Shown one piece after another: positions 16,142 through 23,283 of a stretch of DNA of 32,146 nt; the stretch's first letter is position 1, and each line of letters begins with the position of its first letter. The DNA lies in contig DATKDU010000457.1 in NCBI GenBank assembly GCA_035512595.1, positions 1 through 32,146 on the forward strand, written 5' to 3'. A model generated the notes under the pieces. That model did not search any database. It was given only the letters and a program-made list of their open reading frames with translations, and had not been told where the DNA came from. Both the position numbers and the translations under genes were made by a program. The DNA comes from DATKDU01 sp035512595 (GTDB taxonomy: Bacteria > Planctomycetota > Planctomycetia > Pirellulales > Pirellulaceae).

Positions 16142-16169
16142 GACCCTCTGCTCTCTGACCTCTGCTCTT
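16142..16169. repeat. CT-rich heptamer-type repeat in the ileS leader
   Basis: CTCTGACCTCTG at 16153-16164 is the exact complement of the heptamer array inside ileS (16827-16856). It ends 9 nt before the ileS ATG and takes the place of a Shine-Dalgarno sequence, which is not visible. Confidence 0.6.
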
Positions 16170-16173
16170 CCCC

Positions 16174-19100
16174 ATGTTCCAGCCCGTCCCAAACAACCCC
16201 AACTTCCCGCAGCTCGAAGAGACCGTCCTCGCCTTCTGGAGAGAGCGGAAGATTTTCGATCAGTCGTTGGCCGCACGGGCCGGGGCGCCGCGGTTTGTGT
16301 TCTACGAAGGGCCGCCGACGGCCAACGGAATGCCGCACCCGGGGCACACCTTGCGGGCGATCAAGGACCTCTTCCCCCGCTACAAGACGATGCGGGGCTA
16401 CCTCTGCGAGCGGAAGGCGGGCTGGGACACCCACGGACTGCCGGTCGAGGTCGAGGTCTGCAAGGAGCTCGGCATTCACGCCAAGGAGGAGATCGAGGCC
16501 TACGGCATCGAGCCGTTCATCCACAAGTGCCAGGCGTCGGTCTGGCGGTACATGAAGGAGTGGGAGCGGCTGACCGAGCGGATCGGCTTCTGGATCCACC
16601 TCGACGAGGCGTACGTTACCTATCACCAGAGCTACGTCGAGAGCGTCTGGTGGTCGCTGAAGAATCTCTTCGACCGCGGCCTGCTCTATCAGGGGCACAA
16701 GATTGTCTGGTGGTGGGCCCAAGGCGGAACCGCGCTCTCCAGCGGCGAAGTGGGGCAAGGGTATCGGGAAGTGGCGGACCCGAGCGTGTATGTGAAGTTT
16801 CCGCTGGTGGAGGGTTCGGAGGAGAGAGGTCAGAGGTCAGAGGTCAGAGGTCAGAGTGCGGACATAGTAACCCGAAGCGTAAGCGAGGGAACGCCTCCCA
16901 CGTCGCTGCTTGTCTGGACGACAACCCCCTGGACGCTGCCAAGCAACCAGTTCGCGGCAGTGCATCCGGAACTCGACTATGCAACGGTCGTCGATAGCGA
17001 GACGGGCGAGCGGTTGATCATGGCGGCGGCGCTTGTCGAGACGATTGCCGGCAAGATGAAGCGCGAGCTGAAGGTGGAATCGACTTGTAAAGGGAAGGAG
17101 CTGCTTGGAAGACGTTATGTGCCGCCCTTCAACTACTACCACAAGTCGATGGGCGATCAAAAGGCGAAGACTTCAAACACGCCGTTTGTAAGAAAATTGC
17201 GCGCGCAATACTTCAAAGACCAAGGTATCAATGAGGATCCAGCGGCTCACTTGCTTGACCGCGAGGAAGAGTTTGTCGCTTGGCGCATTGTTGCTGCTCC
17301 ATTCGTTACGACTGACAGCGGCTCGGGCGTCGTTCATCTTGCGCCGGCCTTTGGCGAAGTGGACTTCATCGTATTGCAGTTAGAGAATGGATCGTTCGCG
17401 ATCGAGGATGGTCCTAGACTGATCAATGCTGTCGCTCCCGACGGCAAATTCACCGACGAAGGCCCCGACTACTGCCGCGGCCGCTGGGTCAAGGACTGCG
17501 ACAAGGACATCATGCGCGATCTGAAGTCGCGCGGCCTCTTGTACCACCAGGAGCAATACGTCCACGACTACCCCTTCTGCTGGCGGGCGGAGGAGGACCC
17601 GCTGATCCAGTATCCCCGCAAAAGCTGGTTCATCCGCACGACGGCATTCAAGGACCAGATGCTGGCCAACAACGAGCGAATCAACTGGCTGCCGGACCAC
17701 ATCCAGCACGGCCGGTTCGGCAATTTTCTCGAGACCAACGTCGATTGGGCATTGTCGCGCGAGCGCTACTGGGGCACGCCGCTGCCGATCTGGGTCTGCG
17801 AGCAGACCGGCCAGATGGAGGCGGTCGCCAGCTATGACGAGCTGCTGAAAAAGCCGGGCGTGAGCGGCACCGAAGTCTGGGATGCCGCCAAGAAAGCCAA
17901 CCCCTCGATCAGCGACGATCTGAAGGTCCACAAGCCGTACATCGACGCGGTCTCGTACGACTCGCCGTTTGCATCCGGGTCGAGGATGAAGCGCGTCAGC
18001 GAAGTCATCGACTGCTGGTACGACAGCGGCGCCATGCCGTTTGCCCAGTGGGGCTATCGGGGCGACGATGGCCCTCCGGAGGCGCGCCAGAAGTTTCGGG
18101 AGCAATTCCCGGCCGATTTCATCGCCGAGGGTCTCGACCAGACGCGAGGGTGGTTCTACAGCCAACTGGCGATCAGCACGATGCTGTTCGGACAAAGTCC
18201 GAATGCCGCCACTCCGCAATCCCCAATCCGCAATCCGCAATCCGAATATCCCCATCCCTTCAAGAACTGCATCGTCTGGGGCCTGATGCTCGGCGAATGG
18301 TGGGAAAGCCCGGACGGCAAGCACGTCTTTTTGACCGAAGCGGAAGCAAAGCAAAAGCTCGGCGACAAGTACGCCAAGCGAGTGGGCAAGCTCTCCAAGA
18401 GCAAGCGGAACTATCGCGAGCCGCAGACCATCTTCGACACCTACGGGGCCGACTCGCTGCGCTGGTATCTGTTTGCCAATCAGCCACCGTGGAGCTCGAT
18501 CCTGTATGCCGAGCGGGCGATCAAGGACACGATCCCCGAGTTCATCCTGCGGCTGTGGAACTGCTATTCGTTCTTCGTGATCTACGCGAACATCGACGGG
18601 TTCGACCCGGCGCATCCGGCGAGCGGGGGGCGTCAGCCCCCTGATTCGTCGCGCTCGAGCGGTGGGGGCCATCAGGGGGCTGACGCCCCCCGCTCGCCAA
18701 GAGAGCGCAGCGAGCTCGACCGCTGGATCACGAGCGAACTCAACCGCACGTGTGCCGCGGTCGTCGAGCGGATGGACGCCTACGACAACTACGAGGCGTG
18801 CAAGCGGATCAACGCCTTCGTGGACGGCCTGTCCAACTGGTATGTCCGGCGCAGCCGCGATCGATTTTGGGCCAAGATGGACAGCGAGCACCAGGCCGAC
18901 AAGCTTGACGCTTACTGGACGCTCTACGAATGCCTGATCACGACGTGCAAGCTGATCGCGCCGTTTACGCCCTTCATCGCCGAAACGATGTATCGGAATC
19001 TGGCCAGTCCTTCGGCGAGCGGGGGGCGTCAGCCCCCTGATGGCGCCGCGAGTCCCGCAGATCAGGGGGCTGACGCCCCCCGCTCGCCAATTGCCGAATC

Positions 19101-19905
19101 CGTCCATCTCTGCGAGTTTCCGACCGGGGATGCGACCGTCGTTGACGAAACTCTTTCCGCCCGCATGCAGCTTCTGCGCGAGATTGCCTCGCTCGGACTC
19201 TCGGCCCGCATGGCCAACAAATTGAAAGTCCGCCAGCCGCTGGCCAAGGTCGAGGTCATCCTTTCCGCAACCACGCACCAGAAGTGGCTTGAAGAGCACG
19301 ACGAACTGCTCACGGACGAGCTGAACGTCAAGAGAATCGAGTACACCACGAAAGCCGACCAGTACATCACCTACCAGGTGCAGCCGAACTTCAAAAAGCT
19401 CGGCCCACGGCTGGGAAAACTGCTCCCCGCTTGCAAGCAGGCGCTCACGACGGCGGATGGCGGCAAGCTGCTGGCCGAAATGACCGCCAGCGGCAAAGTG
19501 ACGCTCAACCTCGGCGGCGAATCCATCGAGCTCGATAGCGAGGACATCCAGGTCCGCCTCCAGGCCAAGCCCGGCTGGGCCGCGGCCCAAGGGGCCGGCT
19601 GCGTCGTCGTACTGGCTACGGAATTGACACCTGAGCTGATCGACGAAGGCAAAGCTCGCGACCTGGTCCGCATCATCCAGGACCGCCGCAAAGAGCTGAA
19701 CCTCCAGTTCACCGACCGCATCGAGGTCGGCATCGTCGGCGCCTCGGCAGAGCTGCAAAGGGCCATCGAAGCCAACCGCGAATCCATCTGTAGCGAGACG
19801 CTGGCGGTGAAGCTGGTCTTTGAGGCACTTCCTGGGGTCGAAGGGATCGAGGTCGAGATCGGGGACGAGAAGATCACGCTATACTTGAAGAAAGCATCCG
19901 TTTGA
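16174..19905 (+). CDS. ileS: IleRS, isoleucyl-tRNA synthetase with four in-frame repeat insertions
   Basis: Charges tRNA-Ile and edits valine. The HIGH-type motif is HPGH (residues 55-58) in NGMPHPGH, the KMSKS-type motif is KLSKS (739-743), and GWDTHGLPVE and WTTTPWTLPSN are present. This is the eukaryote-like IleRS subtype, with no C-terminal zinc-finger cysteine cluster visible. The anticodon-binding domain follows from about residue 845. At 1243 aa it is longer than most. Four stretches are repeats read in frame: about 216-239 (before the editing domain, with GQRSEVRGQ and DIVTRSVSEG), 676-692 (TPQSPIRNPQSEY), 815-843 (SGGRQPPD...QGADAPRSP) and 947-973 (same family). All fall between conserved blocks. 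The reading frame and all catalytic motifs are intact, so the gene should be functional. The 79-aa gene follows after 10 nt. Confidence 0.97.
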   Translation: MFQPVPNNPNFPQLEETVLAFWRERKIFDQSLAARAGAPRFVFYEGPPTANGMPHPGHTLRAIKDLFPRYKTMRGYLCERKAGWDTHGLPVEVEVCKELGIHAKEEIEAYGIEPFIHKCQASVWRYMKEWERLTERIGFWIHLDEAYVTYHQSYVESVWWSLKNLFDRGLLYQGHKIVWWWAQGGTALSSGEVGQGYREVADPSVYVKFPLVEGSEERGQRSEVRGQSADIVTRSVSEGTPPTSLLVWTTTPWTLPSNQFAAVHPELDYATVVDSETGERLIMAAALVETIAGKMKRELKVESTCKGKELLGRRYVPPFNYYHKSMGDQKAKTSNTPFVRKLRAQYFKDQGINEDPAAHLLDREEEFVAWRIVAAPFVTTDSGSGVVHLAPAFGEVDFIVLQLENGSFAIEDGPRLINAVAPDGKFTDEGPDYCRGRWVKDCDKDIMRDLKSRGLLYHQEQYVHDYPFCWRAEEDPLIQYPRKSWFIRTTAFKDQMLANNERINWLPDHIQHGRFGNFLETNVDWALSRERYWGTPLPIWVCEQTGQMEAVASYDELLKKPGVSGTEVWDAAKKANPSISDDLKVHKPYIDAVSYDSPFASGSRMKRVSEVIDCWYDSGAMPFAQWGYRGDDGPPEARQKFREQFPADFIAEGLDQTRGWFYSQLAISTMLFGQSPNAATPQSPIRNPQSEYPHPFKNCIVWGLMLGEWWESPDGKHVFLTEAEAKQKLGDKYAKRVGKLSKSKRNYREPQTIFDTYGADSLRWYLFANQPPWSSILYAERAIKDTIPEFILRLWNCYSFFVIYANIDGFDPAHPASGGRQPPDSSRSSGGGHQGADAPRSPRERSELDRWITSELNRTCAAVVERMDAYDNYEACKRINAFVDGLSNWYVRRSRDRFWAKMDSEHQADKLDAYWTLYECLITTCKLIAPFTPFIAETMYRNLASPSASGGRQPPDGAASPADQGADAPRSPIAESVHLCEFPTGDATVVDETLSARMQLLREIASLGLSARMANKLKVRQPLAKVEVILSATTHQKWLEEHDELLTDELNVKRIEYTTKADQYITYQVQPNFKKLGPRLGKLLPACKQALTTADGGKLLAEMTASGKVTLNLGGESIELDSEDIQVRLQAKPGWAAAQGAGCVVVLATELTPELIDEGKARDLVRIIQDRRKELNLQFTDRIEVGIVGASAELQRAIEANRESICSETLAVKLVFEALPGVEGIEVEIGDEKITLYLKKASV
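16827..16890. repeat. Heptamer array plus family D half-element, in frame in ileS
   Basis: Four tandem AGGTCAG heptamers (16827-16856) are followed by a family D arm, TAGTAACCCGAAGCG then TAAGCGAGGGA (to 16890). Both are translated in the stretch just ahead of the editing domain. Confidence 0.88.
18213..18248. repeat. CCGCAAT heptamer array, in frame in ileS
   Basis: Units CCGCAAT, CCCCAAT, CCGCAAT, CCGCAAT and a degenerate CCGAATA run in tandem with a 7-nt period. They insert residues between LFG and PHPFKNCIVWGL, which are normally close together. Confidence 0.85.
18618..18698. repeat. Inverted repeat, family E, in frame in ileS (first copy)
   Basis: Arms 18618-18645 and 18671-18698 are perfect 28-bp inverted copies (GAGCGGGGGGCGTCAGCC core) around 25 nt. 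The element lies at the junction between the catalytic and anticodon-binding domains. Confidence 0.92.
19014..19088. repeat. Inverted repeat, family E, in frame in ileS (second copy)
   Basis: Arms 19014-19041 and 19061-19088 match the first copy exactly; the 19-nt loop differs. Both copies are read in the same frame, giving ASGGRQPPD and QGADAPRSP twice in one protein. Confidence 0.92.
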
Positions 19906-19915
19906 GGAGCGTGCG

Positions 19916-20155
19916 ATGACCATCGACAGAATTCGATCGTTGTACCTGGCCGAATCGTTTCAACCCTTCGTCATCCACCTGGCTGACGGCCGAAATATCC
20001 CTGTTATCTCCCGCGAGTTCATCAGCACCGTGCCGAGCGGGAGAACGGTCGTCGTCTCCGATTCCGATGACCACGTACACATCATCGACCTGCTGCTCGT
20101 CACGGACTTGGAAGTGAAGCCGAAGTCCAACGGCAAGACGAAGCGGCGCGGCTAG
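19916..20155 (+). CDS. Small conserved-looking protein of unknown function
   Basis: The protein has 79 aa. The ATG has GAGGAG 6 nt upstream and begins 10 nt after the ileS stop, so it is probably co-transcribed. The sequence is compact and mixed alpha/beta (IRSLYLAESFQPFVIHLADG, IPVISREFISTVPSGRTVVV, HIIDLLLVTDLEV) with a basic tail, and has no signal peptide or membrane segment. Short proteins with a QPFVIHLADGR block and an IIDLLLVTDLEV end are, as far as I recall, frequent in planctomycete genomes. No function is known to me. Confidence 0.75.
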   Translation: MTIDRIRSLYLAESFQPFVIHLADGRNIPVISREFISTVPSGRTVVVSDSDDHVHIIDLLLVTDLEVKPKSNGKTKRRG

Positions 20156-20182
20156 TTCAGACCACTACCTCTCGCCGCAACT

Positions 20183-20809
20183 ATGTCTACGCACTTCCCC
20201 ACTGCCGTCCTCATCTCCGGTGGCGGCACCACGCTGCGCAATCTGATCGAGAAGGAGAGGGCAGGGGAGTTGCCGGTGGAGTTCAAGCTGGTGATCTCGA
20301 GCAATCCGCAGGCGCGGGGGCTCGCGTTCGCGGCAGAGGCGAACATTCCCTCGCTCGTCGTCGAGAAGAAGGGAAACACCGACGACGAGTTTTGCGGCGC
20401 AATCTTCGCTCCCATTCGCGCAGCCGGCGCGGAGCTGGTCGTCATGGGAGGCTTCCTCAAGCACGTGCCCATTCCGCCCGACTTCGAAAACCGCGTGATC
20501 AACATCCATCCGGCACTCATCCCCGCCTTCTGCGGCAAAGGGCTCTACGGTCTGAAGGTGCATGAGGCCGCACTTGAGTACGGCGTAAAGGTCAGCGGCT
20601 GCACCGTCCACTTCGTGGACAGCGAGTACGACCACGGGCCGATCATCCTGCAACACACGGTCCCCGTTCTCGACGGCGACACCCCCGAACTCCTCCAGGC
20701 CCGCGTCTTTGAGCAGGAATGCCACGCCCTTCCCGAGGCAATTCGCCTGATTGCCGCCCGCCGCATATCGGTCGAAGGGCGGCTGGTTCGCATCCGGCCG
20801 GTCATGTAG
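20183..20809 (+). CDS. purN: PurN, phosphoribosylglycinamide formyltransferase
   Basis: Transfers a formyl group from 10-formyl-tetrahydrofolate to GAR in purine synthesis, in the cytoplasm. It has 208 aa, typical for PurN. The phosphate-binding loop is LISGGGTTLRN (10-20). The catalytic triad is present as Asn107 and His109 (VINIHPALIP) and Asp150 (SEYDHGPII), with the signature SGCTVHFVD. Some family members read SGxGSNL; here it is SGGGTTL. The next gene is 188 nt downstream, behind an AT-richer region. Confidence 0.94.
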   Translation: MSTHFPTAVLISGGGTTLRNLIEKERAGELPVEFKLVISSNPQARGLAFAAEANIPSLVVEKKGNTDDEFCGAIFAPIRAAGAELVVMGGFLKHVPIPPDFENRVINIHPALIPAFCGKGLYGLKVHEAALEYGVKVSGCTVHFVDSEYDHGPIILQHTVPVLDGDTPELLQARVFEQECHALPEAIRLIAARRISVEGRLVRIRPVM

Positions 20810-20811
20810 GC

Positions 20812-20834
20812 GATAGAATTCTTCCATTTCTATC
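20812..20834 (+). terminator. Weak hairpin after purN
   Basis: GATAGAA (20812-20818) pairs with TTCTATC (20828-20834), directly after the purN stop. There is no clear T-run, so terminator function is uncertain. Confidence 0.25.
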
Positions 20835-20898
20835 CGGACCTATCCTCGTCTGCGCCACAAAACTCGACCCACTCTACGCATTTTCCAATGCAAGTCGT

Positions 20899-20927
20899 TT
20901 GCTAGCATGTATTTGCGTGAATATAGC
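20899..20927 (+). promoter_or_regulatory. Candidate promoter of the microcompartment operon
   Basis: TTGCTA (20899-20904) and TATAGC (20922-20927) are separated by 17 nt, resembling sigma-70 -35 and -10 boxes. They lie in the AT-richest stretch of the area, about 70-100 nt before the DeoR gene. Planctomycete promoters are poorly defined, so this is tentative. I see no convincing operator palindrome. Confidence 0.3.
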
Positions 20928-20997
20928 CGTAATCAAGACGTAAAATTGTCGATGAGTGCTTGTTATGTGGAAAATATCTGTCATACTTGTGCAGGCA

Positions 20998-21819
20998 ATG
21001 CGGAGTTTTCCGGCAGTGATCAAGCAGGCGGTTCCCGACGATCGACGCTCCAGGCTGCTGGAATTGATCCGGCTGCGGGGGTTTGCCGCCTTGCCCGATC
21101 TGGCCGGCGAGCTTCAGGTTTCCGAATCGACCGTCCGCCGCGACCTAGATTTCCTGGAGCAGTCGGGCTCGGCCAAGCGAACGCACGGCGGCGTGTTTTA
21201 CACCGGCCCGTCGCCGAAGCTGGCCCATTTCGACACGCGGCAGTCGCTGAACTGGGACAAGAAGCGACAGATCGCGCTGGCGGCCAGCCGGTTGATCGAG
21301 GACAACGATACCGTGTTGCTCGATGGCGGTAGCACGACCTACGAATTGGCGCGGCTGCTCGTGGGCCGGCCGCTGCAGGTGGTGACCAACTCGCTCCCCG
21401 TGGCGAGCCTGTTTACGACCAGCGAGGTGGACCTGGTGCTGATTGGCGGTTACGTCCACAGCAAAACGGGCGTGTCGCTGGGGCCGTATGCCAACCGGAT
21501 GCTCGAGAGTTTGAACGTACGGCGAGCCATCCTGTCGGTTGCCGGGATCAACGAGCGCGGCGGTTACAACAGCAACCTGCTTTTGGTAGAGACCGAGCGG
21601 GCGATGATGAATGCCGCCGAGGAAGTGATCGTCGTTGCCGACAGTACGAAGTTCGGACACACGAGCCTGGCCCATTCGTTCGACCTGGCAGACATCGACA
21701 TTTTGGTGACCGACCACGAGATTGCCGGCAATTGGAAACAGCGGCTGGCAGATGCCGGCGTGAACCTGGTGATTGCCCCGCCTGCCAGCACGACCGACAA
21801 CGACCCGCCGGATATGTAA
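20998..21819 (+). CDS. DeoR-family transcriptional regulator of the BMC operon
   Basis: The N-terminal winged helix-turn-helix lies at about residues 10-65 (RRSRLLELIRLRGFAALPDL, VSESTVRRDLDFLEQSG). The C-terminal DeoR sugar-phosphate sensor domain lies at about 80-245 (LLDGGSTTYELARLL, VVTNSLPVA, LIGGYVH, VVADSTKFG). From the ATG at 20998 it is 273 aa; upstream ATG 20965 or GTG 20956 would add 11-14 unlike residues, and no start has a strong ribosome site. It is the first gene of the BMC cluster, 6 nt before pduL. DeoR regulators typically respond to phosphorylated sugars, which fits control by a fucose or rhamnose intermediate. Repression of its own operon is inference. Confidence 0.9.
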   Translation: MRSFPAVIKQAVPDDRRSRLLELIRLRGFAALPDLAGELQVSESTVRRDLDFLEQSGSAKRTHGGVFYTGPSPKLAHFDTRQSLNWDKKRQIALAASRLIEDNDTVLLDGGSTTYELARLLVGRPLQVVTNSLPVASLFTTSEVDLVLIGGYVHSKTGVSLGPYANRMLESLNVRRAILSVAGINERGGYNSNLLLVETERAMMNAAEEVIVVADSTKFGHTSLAHSFDLADIDILVTDHEIAGNWKQRLADAGVNLVIAPPASTTDNDPPDM

Positions 21820-21825
21820 CCCATC

Positions 21826-22533
21826 ATGAGTGCAGCCCCTCCCCTCGACCGCTCCCTCGTCGAACAGATCGTTCGGCAGATCGTGCTCGCGCAGGTCGGC
21901 AATGGCAAACCGGCCGTAGACGGCAGCTACAAGCCGAACCTGGTCGTGAGCATCTCGGCCCGCCACTGCCACCTGACCGACGAGCACGTGGAGATCCTGT
22001 TTGGCCCCGGCGCCAAGCTGACGCCGGACAAGCCCCTGTATCAGGACGGCTTTTATGCCGCCGCCGAGCAGGTGATGGTCGTCGGCCCGCGGCGAAGAAT
22101 GCTGCCGACGGTGCGGGTGCTTGGTCCCACCCGCCCCAAGAGCCAGGTTGAGCTGGCGTTCACTGACTCAATCTCGCTCGGAATTGACGCCCCGGTCCGT
22201 CATAGCGGCCACACGGGCGGCACTCCCGGCTGCGTCCTCGTTGGCCCCAAAGGTGTCGTCGAGCTGCCAGAAGGGGTGATCCGCGCCGCCCGCCACGTCC
22301 ACATGAGCTTCAAGGACGCCGAGCATTTCGGCGTCAAGAACGGCGACACCATGAAGCTCCGCATCGAGTCCCCCTACAGCACGACGGTCTTTGAGGACCT
22401 GCTCGTGCGGGCGGACGCCACGAGCAAGCTGGAAGTCCACATCGACACCGATGAAGGGAACGCCTGCTACCTCGACGGCGCGACGAAAGTCGCCTTGCTC
22501 AAGCAGGAGGGCGACTGCAAATGCAAACACTGA
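21826..22533 (+). CDS. pduL: PduL-type phosphotransacylase
   Basis: Exchanges CoA for phosphate on an acyl group, recycling CoA inside the microcompartment. It has 235 aa with two PduL half-domains. Likely zinc ligands are His47 and His49 (SARHCHLT) and His157 and His159 (ARHVHMS), with His205 nearby in sequence. The N-terminal amphipathic helix (DRSLVEQIVRQIVLAQVG) fits an encapsulation peptide and is linked to the core by a short flexible stretch. The Cys-rich end (CKCKH) is unusual. It starts 6 nt after the regulator gene. In this BMC type the acyl group is proposed to be lactyl. Confidence 0.95.
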   Translation: MSAAPPLDRSLVEQIVRQIVLAQVGNGKPAVDGSYKPNLVVSISARHCHLTDEHVEILFGPGAKLTPDKPLYQDGFYAAAEQVMVVGPRRRMLPTVRVLGPTRPKSQVELAFTDSISLGIDAPVRHSGHTGGTPGCVLVGPKGVVELPEGVIRAARHVHMSFKDAEHFGVKNGDTMKLRIESPYSTTVFEDLLVRADATSKLEVHIDTDEGNACYLDGATKVALLKQEGDCKCKH

Positions 22534-22592
22534 AGTCGAATCGTTCGACCCACAGACCCGCGTAAGTGAAATTTCATTTTCGGAGAAGCAAA

Positions 22593-22895
22593 ATGGCAAA
22601 AGTAAACGAAGCGCTCGGCATGATCGAGACCAAGGGCTTCATCGCCCTGGTCGAAGCGACCGACGCCATGCTGAAGGCTGCCAACGTGCAGCTCGTCGGC
22701 TGGGACAAGGTCGGTTCGGGACTAGTTTCCGCGTTCGTCACCGGCGACGTCGCCGCGGTGAAGAGCGCCACCGACGCGGGGGCCGCCGCCGCCGGCCGCA
22801 TCGGCGAAGTGGTCAGCGTGCAGGTGATTCCGCGTCCGCACGACGACCTGGGAATCGTTCTGCCGCCCCCGCTGAAAAAAGCAGCCAAGGCGTAA
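22593..22895 (+). CDS. BMC-H shell protein (hexamer), first copy
   Basis: The protein has 100 aa and is a single BMC domain: ALGMIETKGFIALVEATDAM, edge lysine in KAANV, pore region DKVGSG, VTGDVAAVKSATDAG and IPRP. A Pro/Lys-rich tail (PPPLKKAAKA) is added. BMC-H hexamers tile the facets of the shell, and the central pore admits substrates. The ATG at 22593 has GGAGAAG 4-10 nt upstream. By order it corresponds to the first hexamer gene of the known planctomycete locus. A family D repeat arm separates it from the second copy. Confidence 0.94.
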   Translation: MAKVNEALGMIETKGFIALVEATDAMLKAANVQLVGWDKVGSGLVSAFVTGDVAAVKSATDAGAAAAGRIGEVVSVQVIPRPHDDLGIVLPPPLKKAAKA

Positions 22896-22900
22896 CCCTG

Positions 22901-22923
22901 TAACCCGAAGCGTCAGCGAGGGA
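22901..22923 (+). repeat. Half-element of repeat family D between the two BMC-H genes
   Basis: A single arm, TAACCCGAAGCG then TCAGCGAGGGA, begins 5 nt after the stop of the first BMC-H gene. I see no matching inverted arm in the gap. Confidence 0.85.
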
Positions 22924-22982
22924 CGACCACGCCGCGCTGCGAACTACACTCATCGACCCCACAGCAACACAAAGGTATTTCC

Positions 22983-23246
22983 ATGCAAGCCATCGGACTG
23001 ATTGAAACCAAGGGCCTCGTCGGCCTCGTCGAAGCCACCGACGCCATGGCCAAAGCCGCCAACGTGCAGATCGTCAAGCGCGTCGGCATCGGCGGCGCGC
23101 TCGTGACCACGATCGTCAGCGGCGACGTCGGCAGCGTGCGGGCCGCGGTCGAAGCCGGCGCTCAGGCCGCTCAGCAGGTCGGCGAGCTCGTGGGCAGCCA
23201 CATCATTCCGCGTCCGGCGGAAGGGCTCGTCGAAGCGTTCCTGTAG
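22983..23246 (+). CDS. BMC-H shell protein (hexamer), second copy
   Basis: The protein has 87 aa and is a minimal BMC domain: AIGLIETKGLVGLVEATDAM, edge lysine in AKAANV, pore GIGGA, VSGDVGSVRAAVEAG and HIIPRP. It shares long identical runs with the preceding BMC-H but has a different pore loop and no tail, so the pair looks like a tandem duplication with diverged pores. The ATG at 22983 has AAAGG about 8 nt upstream. Confidence 0.94.
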   Translation: MQAIGLIETKGLVGLVEATDAMAKAANVQIVKRVGIGGALVTTIVSGDVGSVRAAVEAGAQAAQQVGELVGSHIIPRPAEGLVEAFL

Positions 23247-23283
23247 GCGAACGCTCGCACGGACGCCAACACGGAGTGGTGCG

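Noticed and set aside
16827..16856. CRISPR-like array
   Set aside because: The repeats are directly abutting heptamers without spacers, and no cas gene is present.
18618..19088. Insertion-sequence ends flanking a transposon
   Set aside because: Each inverted pair encloses only 19-25 nt and the stretch between the two pairs is normal IleRS sequence; there is no transposase.
17380..19758. A 792-codon open frame on the minus strand opposite ileS
   Set aside because: It mirrors the codon bias of ileS on the other strand, shows no family motifs, and IleRS motifs run through the full plus-strand frame.
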